In this document: one piece after another, positions 42,280 through 50,608 of the stretch
How the letters are laid out: each line of letters begins with the position of its first letter
How positions within the stretch are numbered: the first letter of the stretch is position 1
DNA from: Bradyrhizobium macuxiense
GTDB taxonomy: Bacteria > Pseudomonadota > Alphaproteobacteria > Rhizobiales > Xanthobacteraceae
Reading direction: 5' to 3'
DNA length: 64,000 nucleotides
NCBI RefSeq assembly: GCF_007993935.1
Contig: NZ_VITY01000009.1
Coordinates: 186,001 to 250,000, forward strand
The notes under the pieces: generated by a model
Seen by the model: the letters and a program-made list of their open reading frames with translations, nothing else
The model's database searches: none
Told to the model about the DNA's origin: nothing
Position numbers and translations under genes: made by a program

Positions 42280-42435
42280 ATGCTCGTCGGCGTACTCGTC
42301 ACCTTCCTCGTCGTTATTCTCGTTCTTTATCTCATCAACATGCTTCCGCTCGACGGCCGGGCCAAGCAGATCGCACGCCTCGTCGTCATCATCATCGGCA
42401 TCGTCTCGCTGCTGAAGTACCTGACCGTGTTCTAG
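42280..42435 (+). CDS. Small membrane protein, Thivi_2564 family
   Basis: A 51-residue protein with two hydrophobic helices: MLVGVLVTFLVVILVLYLIN and RLVVIIIGIVSLLKYLTVF, joined by a short polar turn (PLDGRAKQ). This matches the small Thivi_2564-type family. The function is unknown. The exact EcfG-type promoter upstream makes it a likely general-stress protein. An R4 repeat begins four bases after the stop. Confidence 0.75.
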   Translation: MLVGVLVTFLVVILVLYLINMLPLDGRAKQIARLVVIIIGIVSLLKYLTVF

Positions 42436-42439
42436 ACTC

Positions 42440-42523
42440 GTCATTGCGAGCGAAGCGAAGCAATCCATCTCACCGCGCGAGTGGAGCGATGGATTGCCGC
42501 GTCGCTACGCTCCTCGCAATGAC
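42440..42523. repeat. Palindromic repeat, family R4
   Basis: GTCATTGCGAGCGAAGCGAA opens and GCTCCTCGCAATGAC closes an imperfect palindrome, a form very common in Bradyrhizobium. It ends before the malate-synthase terminator. Confidence 0.85.
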
Positions 42524-42546
42524 GTGGATGCAGCAATGCATCTCCA

Positions 42547-42579
42547 ACAAAAAAGCCCCGGCTCATTGCCGGGGCTTTT
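42547..42579 (-). terminator. Intrinsic terminator of glcB
   Basis: A 12-bp stem (AAAAGCCCCGGC / GCCGGGGCTTTT, 42551-42579) with a 5-base loop; on the minus strand followed by UUUUUUG. Confidence 0.85.
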
Positions 42580-42604
42580 GCTTGTCGTTGCGATCGCTCG
42601 CGGA

Positions 42605-44767
42605 TCAGCCCGCGGCCTTGGCCTCGCGGCGGCGCGCGGTGAGGATGTATTCGGTGTAGCCGTTCGGCTGGGTGCGGCCCTCGAACACGAGGTCGCAGGC
42701 CGCCTTGAAGGCGACGCCATCGAACGACGGCGCCATCGGCTTGTAGAGGGCATCGCCGGCGTTCTGCTTGTCGACGACGACGGCCATGCGCTTCAGCGAC
42801 TCCATCACCTGATCCCTGGTGATGACGCCCTGATGCAGCCAGTTCGCCAGATGCTGGCTCGAGATGCGCAAGGTGGCGCGGTCTTCCATCAGGCCGACAT
42901 CGTGGATGTCGGGCACCTTGGAGCAGCCGACGCCTTGGTCGATCCAGCGCACGACATAGCCCAGGATGCCCTGGCAGTTGTTGTCGATCTCCTGCTTCAC
43001 GTCGTCGGGCGCCCAGTTCGACTGCGACACCGGAATGGTCAGGATGTCGGAGAGTTTTGCGCGCGGGCCGCCCTTGGCGAGCTCCTGCTGGCGGGCAATG
43101 ACGTTGACCTGGTGATAGTGCAGCGCGTGCAGCGTCGCTGCGGTCGGCGACGGCACCCACGCGGTGGTGGCGCCGGCCTGCGGATGGCCGAGCTTTTGGG
43201 CGAGCATGTCGGCCATCTTGTCGGGCGCGGCCCACATGCCCTTGCCGATCTGGGCATGGCCGGGCAAGCCGTCGATCAGGCCGTTGTCGACGTTCCAGTC
43301 CTCATAGGCCTTGATCCACGGCTGCGCCTTCATGTCGTTCTTGCGGATCATCGGACCCGCTTCCATCGAGGTGTGGATCTCGTCGCCGGTGCGGTCGAGG
43401 AAGCCGGTGTTGATGAACATGATGCGCTTGGAGGCGCGCTGGATGCAGGCCTTGAGGTTGACCGTGGTGCGGCGCTCCTCGTCCATGATGCCGACCTTCA
43501 GCGTGTTCTCCGGCAGGCCAAGCATTGTCTCGACTTCGGCGAACAGGTCGCAGGTCAGCGTCACCTCGTCGGGACCGTGCATCTTCGGCTTGACGATATA
43601 GGCCGAGCCGGTGCGGCTGTTCTTGACCTTGGAATTACCCTTGAGGTCGTGGATCGCGAGCAGGCCGGCAACCGCGGCGTCCAGCAAGCCCTCGGGGATT
43701 TCCTCGCCCTTGGCGTCGAGCACCGCGTCGGTGAACATGTGGTGGCCGACATTGCGCATCAGCAGCAGGCTGCGGCCGTGCAGCTTCAGCTCGCTGCCGT
43801 CGGGCTTCTTGTAGACGCGGTCGGCATTGAGCGAGCGGGTCAGCGTCTTGCCGCCCTTGTCGAAATCGGCCGACAGCGTGCCGTTCATCAGGCCGAGCGT
43901 GTTGCGATAGACCAGCACCTTGTCCTCGGCATCGACGGCGGCAACCGAGTCTTCCATGTCGAGAATGGTCGAGACCGCCGATTCCAGGATCATGTCGGCG
44001 ACGCCGGCCGGGTCATCCTTGCCGATGACGTTGCTGCGGTCGATCTTGACCTCGACATGCATGCCGTTGTTGACGAGCAGGATCGCGGTGGGCGAGGCAG
44101 CGTCGCCGAGATAGCCGGCGAACTGCGCGCCGTTCTTCAGCGCGGTCGAATTGCCGCTCTTCAGCTTGACCGAGAGCTGGCCCGCGATCACGGCGTAGGA
44201 GGTCACGTCGGTGTGGCTTCCGGTCGCGAGCGGCACGGCGGCATCGAGGAACGCCTTCGCCTTCGCGATCACCTTGTCGCCGCGGGCCTTGTTGTAACCA
44301 CGGCCAGCTTCGCTCGGATCATGCGGGATCGCATCGGTGCCGTAGAAGGCGTCGTACAGTGAACCCCAGCGCGCGTTGGCGGCGTTCAGCGCGTAGCGGG
44401 CGTTGGTCAGCGGCACCACGAGCTGCGGACCGCAGATCTTGCCGATTTCCTCGTCGACGTTTGATGTCTCGACCTTGTGGGTCGCCGGCTCCGGCAGCAA
44501 ATAGCCGATGTCCTTGAGGAACGCGGTGTAGGCGTTGATGTCGAACGCCTTGCCCTTGTTGGCGCGATGCCAGTCGTCGATCTTGGCCTGCAAGGTGTCG
44601 CGGACCGCGAGCAGCTCGCGGTTCTTCGGGCCGAGCTTTTGGATGATGGCGGCGAGTCCTGCCCAGAACGCGTCCGGCGTGATCCCGGTTTTCGGTGTCG
44701 CCTCCTTGGCGATGAAATCGAACAGGACAGGGGCGATCTTCAATCCATGGGCATCGACACGAGTCAT
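42605..44767 (-). CDS. glcB: Malate synthase G
   Basis: About 720 residues, the normal size of form G. It condenses glyoxylate with acetyl-CoA to malate in the glyoxylate bypass. Conserved blocks include ILDMEDSVAAVDAEDKVLVYRN, MRNVGHHMFTDAVL, GIMDEERRTTVNLKACI, and MWAAPDKMADMLAQKLGHPQAG (quoted in part as MWAAPDKMADMLA). The start at 44767 (MTRVDAHGLK) is used; 44782 is five residues longer. It stands alone with a terminator downstream. It supports growth on acetate, fatty acids or PHB-derived acetyl-CoA. Confidence 0.96.
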   Translation of the reverse strand: MTRVDAHGLKIAPVLFDFIAKEATPKTGITPDAFWAGLAAIIQKLGPKNRELLAVRDTLQAKIDDWHRANKGKAFDINAYTAFLKDIGYLLPEPATHKVETSNVDEEIGKICGPQLVVPLTNARYALNAANARWGSLYDAFYGTDAIPHDPSEAGRGYNKARGDKVIAKAKAFLDAAVPLATGSHTDVTSYAVIAGQLSVKLKSGNSTALKNGAQFAGYLGDAASPTAILLVNNGMHVEVKIDRSNVIGKDDPAGVADMILESAVSTILDMEDSVAAVDAEDKVLVYRNTLGLMNGTLSADFDKGGKTLTRSLNADRVYKKPDGSELKLHGRSLLLMRNVGHHMFTDAVLDAKGEEIPEGLLDAAVAGLLAIHDLKGNSKVKNSRTGSAYIVKPKMHGPDEVTLTCDLFAEVETMLGLPENTLKVGIMDEERRTTVNLKACIQRASKRIMFINTGFLDRTGDEIHTSMEAGPMIRKNDMKAQPWIKAYEDWNVDNGLIDGLPGHAQIGKGMWAAPDKMADMLAQKLGHPQAGATTAWVPSPTAATLHALHYHQVNVIARQQELAKGGPRAKLSDILTIPVSQSNWAPDDVKQEIDNNCQGILGYVVRWIDQGVGCSKVPDIHDVGLMEDRATLRISSQHLANWLHQGVITRDQVMESLKRMAVVVDKQNAGDALYKPMAPSFDGVAFKAACDLVFEGRTQPNGYTEYILTARRREAKAAG

Positions 44768-44835
44768 GATGGGCTTTCTCAAAGAAATGGGGCGTTTAGG
44801 GGCTGCTTTCGCAAGAAATCAGCAAAAAACGCGCC

Positions 44836-44859
44836 AAAGGGCCGCGTTCACGGCCCTTT
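44836..44859 (-). terminator. Hairpin between the MFS gene and glcB
   Basis: Stem AAAGGGCCG / CGGCCCTTT with 6-base loop. U-runs follow on both sides (UUU on plus; GCGCGUUUUUUG further on the minus strand). It could end minus-strand transcripts from the MFS gene or act both ways. Confidence 0.5.
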
Positions 44860-44911
44860 TAGCCCTAAAGCCACGGTTCTGAGAAGGCCCCCTGCCGCCA
44901 CGCCCTCTGGT

Positions 44912-45080
44912 GTCATGCCCCGCTTCAAGCGGGGCATCCAGTACGCCGCGGCCCATCGGCTCAATAATTGCTGTCTCTGGAATACTGGATCGCCCGGTCC
45001 CGTCTACGCCAAGGCTTCGACGAGGCTTGCGGTCTGAGGCGCGCCGAAGCTTTAGCGGAGGCGGCGAGCCGGGCGATGAC
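44912..45080. repeat. Palindromic repeat R2, copy b, with an insertion
   Basis: Starts GTCATGCCCCGCTTCAAGCG and ends GGGCGATGAC like copies a and c, but carries about 65 extra bases inside the right arm (from about 45000 to 45065, CGTCTACGCCAAGGCTTCGA onward), itself an imperfect palindrome. This looks like one repeat inserted in another. Confidence 0.82.
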
Positions 45081-45115
45081 AGGCGAGCAAGGTCAAATGT
45101 TCGCTGCAAGGTCGG

Positions 45116-46354
45116 TCAGGGCGCCCTGGTCCGCACCTTGGTGGCGATCAGCAGTGCGGCGAGCACCAGAGGAATTGCGCCCGCCACGAACACGGCCGCC
45201 GCGCCCATCATGTCGAGCACAAGCCCGCCACCGGCCGCGCCCATGGTGATGCCGAGGAAGATCGAGGCCACCGTTAGTCCGGTGCCGCTTTCGGTCTCAT
45301 CGGGCACCATGCGGGTGATCCAGGTCGTCGTCGCCACCGGCACGCCGCTGAAGGCGAATCCCCAGAGTGCGACCAGCGCCAGCGCGGGAACGAGGTCCTT
45401 GCCATAGACCGAGAGCAACAGACCGAGCACGCTGATCGCCAGCAGCATCGCGATCAGCGTGAGCTTGAGCTTGCGCTCGGCCATCAGCCCGCTGACGAAA
45501 GAGCCGATATAGTTGGTGACGCCGAAAGCCAGCAACGTCGCGGCGACGCCGGCCGCGCCAAGCCCGGTCACGCTTTCAAGGAACGGACGGATATAGCCGA
45601 AATAGCCGAAGTGTCCGGTGAAGACCAACGTTGCCGCGAAGATGCCGGCGCCGATCCCCGGCCGTGTCAGGATGTCGATCAGGGTGTCGAGCCCGGCTTC
45701 TCCCTTCGGGGCCAAACGCGGCAAGGCCAGCGCCTGGATGACGAACACGGCTGCGCCCAATGCCGTGGCCAGCAGGAACACGATGCGCCAGCTCGCCACC
45801 TCGCCGAGATAGCTGCCGAGCGGAACGGCGATGATCATCGCGGCGGGAATGCCGCTCATCACGATCGACAGGGCCCGCGCAACCAGCGAGGGCGGCACCA
45901 GCCTGATCGTCGTCGCGGCCGCCATCGCCCAAAAGCCGCCGATGGCGAGGCCGAGCACGATCCGCGCGGCGAGCAGGAACGTGATGTTCGGCGCCAGCGC
46001 CACCAGCAGGTTGGAGATGACGAGCAGAATCGAAAAGCTCAGCAGCACCGGCTTTCGATTGAAGCTGCGCGTCAGTCTCGGCGTGAACAACGCTCCGACC
46101 AGGCCGGCCAGCGAGGTCGCGGTCACCGCCTGACCGGCGAGGCCCGGGCTGACACCGAGGTCCCTCGCCATCGGTGTCAAAACGCCGGACGGCAGGAACT
46201 CCGCCGTCAGAAGTGCAGTCACGCCCAGCATCATGGCGACGACGGCGCCCCAAGCCGGCGTGATCCGCTCGTCACCAACCTTGAGGGCGGCGTCGCCCGG
46301 CGTCAGCGCAACGGCATCGGCGTGCGCCAGAGCGGGGTCCAGTTCTTGATCCAT
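45116..46354 (-). CDS. MFS transporter (drug/sugar exporter type)
   Basis: About 412 residues with twelve predicted helices. LTRSFNRKPVLLSFSILLVI is the loop 2-3 region and RIVLGLAIGGFWAMAAATTI that of helix 4-5, as in the DHA1 sugar-efflux/chloramphenicol group. It exports small molecules by proton antiport; the substrate is unknown. The start at 46354 is divergent to an AraC gene 81 bases away, which probably controls it. Confidence 0.9.
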   Translation of the reverse strand: MDQELDPALAHADAVALTPGDAALKVGDERITPAWGAVVAMMLGVTALLTAEFLPSGVLTPMARDLGVSPGLAGQAVTATSLAGLVGALFTPRLTRSFNRKPVLLSFSILLVISNLLVALAPNITFLLAARIVLGLAIGGFWAMAAATTIRLVPPSLVARALSIVMSGIPAAMIIAVPLGSYLGEVASWRIVFLLATALGAAVFVIQALALPRLAPKGEAGLDTLIDILTRPGIGAGIFAATLVFTGHFGYFGYIRPFLESVTGLGAAGVAATLLAFGVTNYIGSFVSGLMAERKLKLTLIAMLLAISVLGLLLSVYGKDLVPALALVALWGFAFSGVPVATTTWITRMVPDETESGTGLTVASIFLGITMGAAGGGLVLDMMGAAAVFVAGAIPLVLAALLIATKVRTRAP

Positions 46355-46434
46355 CGACCGAAACTTCCATCTTATGTTGCACCGCCGCAGACATAGGCTG
46401 GAGGTTTTGGACAATCCATGCCATAAACGCTCCA

Positions 46435-47436
46435 ATGTTTGATCGTTCGTCCAGATCGTCCGCCGCCGATACGACCGACGCCGCCGTCGATCTGGTGAGC
46501 GAATTGCTGCTCGGCATGCGGCTCGAGGGCGTTCACTACCGTCGGGTCGAGACGCGAGCGCCGTTCGGGTTTCGGTTCGACACGCCGTATGGACGCGCGC
46601 AATTCCACTTCGTCGCCCACGGCACGGCGCTGCTGCGCTACGCCGATGCGACGTTGCTTACCCTTGGATGCGGTGACGCAATTTTCCTGCCGCGCGGCGG
46701 CGCGCATGATCTCGTCTCGGCGCCGGATGAGCCGAGCTGCGACGTCGAGCGTTTCGAGACCGAGACGCTCTGCGGCAATGTCGATGTGACGTCGGCCTGC
46801 CCTGAAGGATGCCCGCAGGACGATCAGGTTCTGGTCTTCAGCGCCTGCATGAATTTCGATCTTGGCGGCATGCGTCCGTTGATCGCCCTGATGCCGGAGG
46901 TGATGCGGGTCGACACGCTGCTTGCGCGCCAGCCGGAAATCGAACCCATGTTGAAGGCGATGGAGCGGGAGACCTGCACGCCGCGGGCCGGTTCCGTCGG
47001 CGTGATGGCGCGGCTCGCTGATGTTCTTGCCGCGTCGATCGTGCGTGGCTGGGTCGAATGCGGCGGCGACAACGCCATCGGCTGGTTCGAAGCCTTGCGC
47101 GATCCGCGGCTCGGCCGCGCGATCGGCGCGCTGCATCGCGCGCCCGGCCGCAACTGGACGGTTGCTGAACTGGCGGCGGAGGCGGGTTGCTCGCGCTCGC
47201 TGTTCGCCGAGCGCTTCCAGTCGATGACCGGGCAATCGCCGCTGCGCTACCTTGCCGAGCTGCGCATGCGCCTCGCCACACAATGGATCGAGCATGAGCG
47301 CCAGCCGATCGATGTGATCGCCCAGCGGCTTGGCTATGCGTCGCAGGCCGCCTTCAGCCGCGCGTTCAAGCGCGTTACGGGGCAATCGCCGGGGATGGTG
47401 CGGCACGCGGCCGGAAGCCGCCGCGCGGCGGAATAG
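46435..47436 (+). CDS. AraC-family regulator with N-terminal cupin
   Basis: A 333-residue regulator. Residues 15-190 form a cupin sensor domain of the Cupin_6 kind (FDTPYGRAQFHFVAHGTALL, GDAIFLPRGGAHDL), and residues 235-325 hold two helix-turn-helix motifs (WTVAELAAEAGCSRSLFAERF and IDVIAQRLGYASQAAFSRAF, the second ending in TGQSPG). It lies divergently from the MFS exporter, so it likely senses the exported compound. Start at the ATG 46435. Confidence 0.9.
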   Translation: MFDRSSRSSAADTTDAAVDLVSELLLGMRLEGVHYRRVETRAPFGFRFDTPYGRAQFHFVAHGTALLRYADATLLTLGCGDAIFLPRGGAHDLVSAPDEPSCDVERFETETLCGNVDVTSACPEGCPQDDQVLVFSACMNFDLGGMRPLIALMPEVMRVDTLLARQPEIEPMLKAMERETCTPRAGSVGVMARLADVLAASIVRGWVECGGDNAIGWFEALRDPRLGRAIGALHRAPGRNWTVAELAAEAGCSRSLFAERFQSMTGQSPLRYLAELRMRLATQWIEHERQPIDVIAQRLGYASQAAFSRAFKRVTGQSPGMVRHAAGSRRAAE

Positions 47437-47487
47437 CTACGCGCGGAGCGGTCGCGTGACAGCGCGCCTCTCGCCTCACACACCGCC

Positions 47488-47590
47488 GTCATGCCCCGCT
47501 TCAAGCGGGGCATCCAGTACGCCGCGGCCTTTCGGCTCAAGCACTGATGTCTCTGGAATACTGGATCGCCCGGTCGAGCCGGCCGATGAC
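47488..47590. repeat. Palindromic repeat R2, copy c
   Basis: GTCATGCCCCGCTTCAAGCG to GGCCGATGAC with the shared CTGGAATACTGGATCGCCCG. It lies between the AraC gene and cysNC, which converge on it. Confidence 0.87.
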
Positions 47591-47601
47591 GGTGAGGGCA
47601 G

Positions 47602-49521
47602 CTAGATATTCGCCGCGAGGTCCGTCAGTTCGTCGAACAGGATGCCGGTCGTGGCCAGCATCCGCTCGATCTCGTCGGTGGCATCGCTAACCGAGCGGTT
47701 CGAGGTGTCGATGGTCAGTTCGTTGCCGGCCGGCGGCTGATAATCATTGCCGATGCCGGTGAAGCCCTGCAGCGCGCCGGAGCGCGCTTTGGCGTAATGG
47801 CCCTTGGGATCGCGGGTCTCGCAGACCTCGGCAGGCGTCGCGACATAGACTTCGCGGAACGCGCTGTCGGCGATGCGGCGTGCTGCCGCACGGTCGGCGG
47901 CCGACGGCGACACCGCGGCGACGATCGCAATATGGCCGTTGCGCGCCAGATGGGTCGCGACCTCGGCGAGGCGGCGGATGTTCTCGGTGCGATCCTGCGG
48001 CGAGAAGCCGAGGTCGCTGTTGAGCCCGGCGCGGAAGGTGTCGCCATCGAGCAGGATCGGCGAGCCGCCATTGCTGAACAGGCGCCGCTCCAGCGCCCGC
48101 GCCAGCGTCGACTTGCCGGAGCCGGGCAGGCCGGTCAGCCAGATCACCGCGCCATTGTGGTGGTAGCGCGCCGAGCGCTCGTCGGGCCGCAGCGCTGACT
48201 CCACCGGCACGATGTCGATCGGCACCGCGGGCCGGCCGGCGTCGACCGACAGCACGAGGCCGCCGCCGGCGATGCGGCCATTGACCTCGATCACGAGGCG
48301 GCCGGTGCGCGGATTGTCGGTGTAGGGATCGGTCGCAACCGGCTGCGCCAGCGAGATGTCGATCTCGCCGACATGGTTGCGCGCGATCGCGCTGTTCTCT
48401 TCGTTGGACAGCGCGCCGGGATCGATCGCCTTTTCGATCGCGACCACGGTGGCGCGGCTTTCCTTGGTGCCGAGCCGGATCAGGATCTGCTCGCCCTTGG
48501 TCAGCGGCTTGTCGTGCAGCCAGAAGATTCGCGCGCGGATGCGGCGGGTGTCGCGCGGGCTCTGCCCGCTATGTCCGATGATGTCGCCGCGCTCGAGGAA
48601 CAATTCGCGGTCGAGCGTGATGCCGACCGAGCGGCCGGCGCCCTGCGGGCCGCCAACCGGCGTCACCGGCCAGCTCTCGACGGTCTTGATCTTCGCGATC
48701 TTGCCGGTCGGCATGATGACGATCTCGTCGCCGGCCTTCAGGCTGCCGGACTCGACCCGGCCCGCCACGATGCGGCGGTCGTCGAACTTGTAGATCGCCT
48801 GCACCGGCAGCCGAAGCGGCAGCTCCGCCAGCGGCTTTGCCGGCTCGAGCGCATCGAGCGCCTCGACCACGGTCGGTCCCTTGTACCATTCGATCCGCGG
48901 CGTGTGCTCGGCGACGCCGTCACCATCGCGTGCCGAGATCGGGACCACCGCGGTCGGCGTCACGCCGAGGCCGACCAGGTGCGCCGAAATTTCCGCGCTG
49001 ATCTCGCTGAAGCGCGCCGCGCTGAAATCGACCCGGTCCATCTTGTTGACGACCACCGCGACCTGCTTCACGCCGAGCAGGTGCAAGAGATAGCCGTGTC
49101 GCCGCGTCTGCGAGCGGACGCCTTCGAGCGCGTCGATGATCAACACCGCGCCATCGGCCTGCGAGGCGCCGGTGATCATGTTGCGCAAAAATTCTGCGTG
49201 GCCGGGCGCGTCGATCAGCACGACGTCGCGCGAGCGGGTGCGGAAGCGGATCTGGGTGGTGTCGATGGTGATGCCCTGGTCGCGCTCGGTCTGCAGCGCG
49301 TCGAGCAGGAACGACCATTCGAACGGCATGCCGCGCCGTGCACTGACCGCCTTCAGCATCTCGAGCTTGCCGTCCGGCAGGCTGCCGGTCTCATGCAGCA
49401 GCCGGCCCACCAAAGTGGACTTGCCGTGGTCGACATGACCGACGATGACGATGCGTACCTGCGGCCGGGTGGTGCCGTTGGGCGTTGCCGAGATCGAGGC
49501 GGTGGGAAGGATCATGTTCAT
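47602..49521 (-). CDS. cysNC: Sulfate adenylyltransferase subunit 1 / APS kinase fusion
   Basis: A 639-residue bifunctional enzyme like NodQ. Residues 25-440 are CysN, an EF-Tu-like GTPase: G1 GHVDHGKST, G3 DAPGHAEF, NKMD. Residues 455-635 are CysC: P-loop GLPGSGKSTLARALE and LDGDTFRAGL. CysN with CysD forms APS from sulfate and ATP, driven by GTP; CysC phosphorylates APS to PAPS. It follows cysD on the same strand with 48 bases between. PAPS may feed sulfation or the reductase. Confidence 0.96.
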   Translation of the reverse strand: MNMILPTASISATPNGTTRPQVRIVIVGHVDHGKSTLVGRLLHETGSLPDGKLEMLKAVSARRGMPFEWSFLLDALQTERDQGITIDTTQIRFRTRSRDVVLIDAPGHAEFLRNMITGASQADGAVLIIDALEGVRSQTRRHGYLLHLLGVKQVAVVVNKMDRVDFSAARFSEISAEISAHLVGLGVTPTAVVPISARDGDGVAEHTPRIEWYKGPTVVEALDALEPAKPLAELPLRLPVQAIYKFDDRRIVAGRVESGSLKAGDEIVIMPTGKIAKIKTVESWPVTPVGGPQGAGRSVGITLDRELFLERGDIIGHSGQSPRDTRRIRARIFWLHDKPLTKGEQILIRLGTKESRATVVAIEKAIDPGALSNEENSAIARNHVGEIDISLAQPVATDPYTDNPRTGRLVIEVNGRIAGGGLVLSVDAGRPAVPIDIVPVESALRPDERSARYHHNGAVIWLTGLPGSGKSTLARALERRLFSNGGSPILLDGDTFRAGLNSDLGFSPQDRTENIRRLAEVATHLARNGHIAIVAAVSPSAADRAAARRIADSAFREVYVATPAEVCETRDPKGHYAKARSGALQGFTGIGNDYQPPAGNELTIDTSNRSVSDATDEIERMLATTGILFDELTDLAANI

Positions 49522-49569
49522 CGGAACGCTCGCACGAAGTGGAAAGCCAACGGATTGCTTCGGGGGTGA

Positions 49570-50466
49570 TCAGAGATAGCCGGCGACGCGAAGCCGCTCG
49601 AACGCATCCTCGGTCTCGTGGTCGAGCGCGCGGCCGGCGCGCTCCGGGATCTTGGTGGCGTCGAGCTCGGCGAGGATCTCGTCGATGTTGGAAGCGGTGG
49701 AGGCGACCGGGTTGGTGATGTCCTGATCCCCCAGCGAGCGGTAACGCTTGCCGTCCTTGGCGAGATAGAGCGGGATGATCGGAATGCCTTCGCGCTTGGT
49801 GTAGGCCCAGATGTCGGCCTCGGTCCAATGCAGGATCGGATGGATGCGCAAATGCGCGCCTTGCGGCGGCGAGGCGTTGAAGTGATCCCAGAACTCCGGC
49901 GGCTGGTCGCGGACGTCCCATTCGCCCTCAAGGCCGCGCGGCGAGAACACGCGCTCCTTGGCGCGGGTCGCCTCTTCGTCGCGGCGGATGCCGGCGATCA
50001 ATCCGTCAAAGCCGTATTTGTTGAGCGCCCATTTGAGCCCTTCCGTCTTGCGCGCAGCGGAACGCGCCGCCGGCGGCAGAGTGGGGTCGACGGCGTCGAT
50101 CGGCGGGCAGGGCTCGACACGCAGGTCGAGATCCCATTCCTTTCCGAAGCGATCGCGGAACGCATACATCTCCGGAAACTTCTTGCCGGTGTCGACATGC
50201 AGCGCCGGGAACGGGACGCGGCCGAAGAACGCCTTGCGCGCCAGCCAGATCATCACGTTGGAATCTTTGCCGAGCGACCACAGCAGCGCGAGTTTCTTCA
50301 GACGGGCGAACGCCTCGCGCAGGATGTAGATGCTCTGCGCCTCCAATTCGTCGAGGTGGTCCATCGACGGCGGCTGAGCGACCGGAATTCCCGGCACGGA
50401 AGATGCTTGTGCAAGGGCTGCGGACCGCGTTCCGGCAGCGACGGATTCGTTGTCGAGAAGATGCAT
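49570..50466 (-). CDS. cysD: Sulfate adenylyltransferase subunit 2 (CysD)
   Basis: About 298 residues of the PP-loop ATP pyrophosphatase type: the SGGKDS-like loop is LLWSLGKDSNVMIWLARKAF, with PFPALHVDTGKKFPEMY and FDGLIAGIRRDEEATRAKE downstream. It joins sulfate to ATP to give APS and works with CysN. Start 50466 (MHLLDNESV); an upstream ATG at 50514 is less likely. The cysG operon runs the other way; the 142 bases between hold two similar AT-rich boxes. Confidence 0.95.
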   Translation of the reverse strand: MHLLDNESVAAGTRSAALAQASSVPGIPVAQPPSMDHLDELEAQSIYILREAFARLKKLALLWSLGKDSNVMIWLARKAFFGRVPFPALHVDTGKKFPEMYAFRDRFGKEWDLDLRVEPCPPIDAVDPTLPPAARSAARKTEGLKWALNKYGFDGLIAGIRRDEEATRAKERVFSPRGLEGEWDVRDQPPEFWDHFNASPPQGAHLRIHPILHWTEADIWAYTKREGIPIIPLYLAKDGKRYRSLGDQDITNPVASTASNIDEILAELDATKIPERAGRALDHETEDAFERLRVAGYL

Positions 50467-50520
50467 CTCTTGGCCTTGGCCTGTGGAGTTGAAAATTCTA
50501 AAGTTGCGCTGCAATAGAGA

Positions 50521-50575
50521 AGAAATAATTTTCTCTTTGCCGGGCTTGATCGAGAGATAAATAGAAAATAATTTC
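50521..50575. promoter_or_regulatory. Paired AT-rich boxes between cysD and cysG
   Basis: AGAAATAATTTTCT (50521-50534, near-palindrome) and AGAAAATAATTTC (50563-50575) are two similar boxes 42 bases apart. They could be binding sites for a LysR-type sulfur regulator. A GC-stem CCCCAA-A-TTGGGG (50583-50595) lies right before cysG. Confidence 0.4.
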
Positions 50576-50608
50576 AGTCAACCCCCAAATTGGGGAAGCG
50601 AGTGTCTG

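Noticed and set aside
42494..44362. 622-residue plus-strand frame
   Set aside because: Antisense to malate synthase G.
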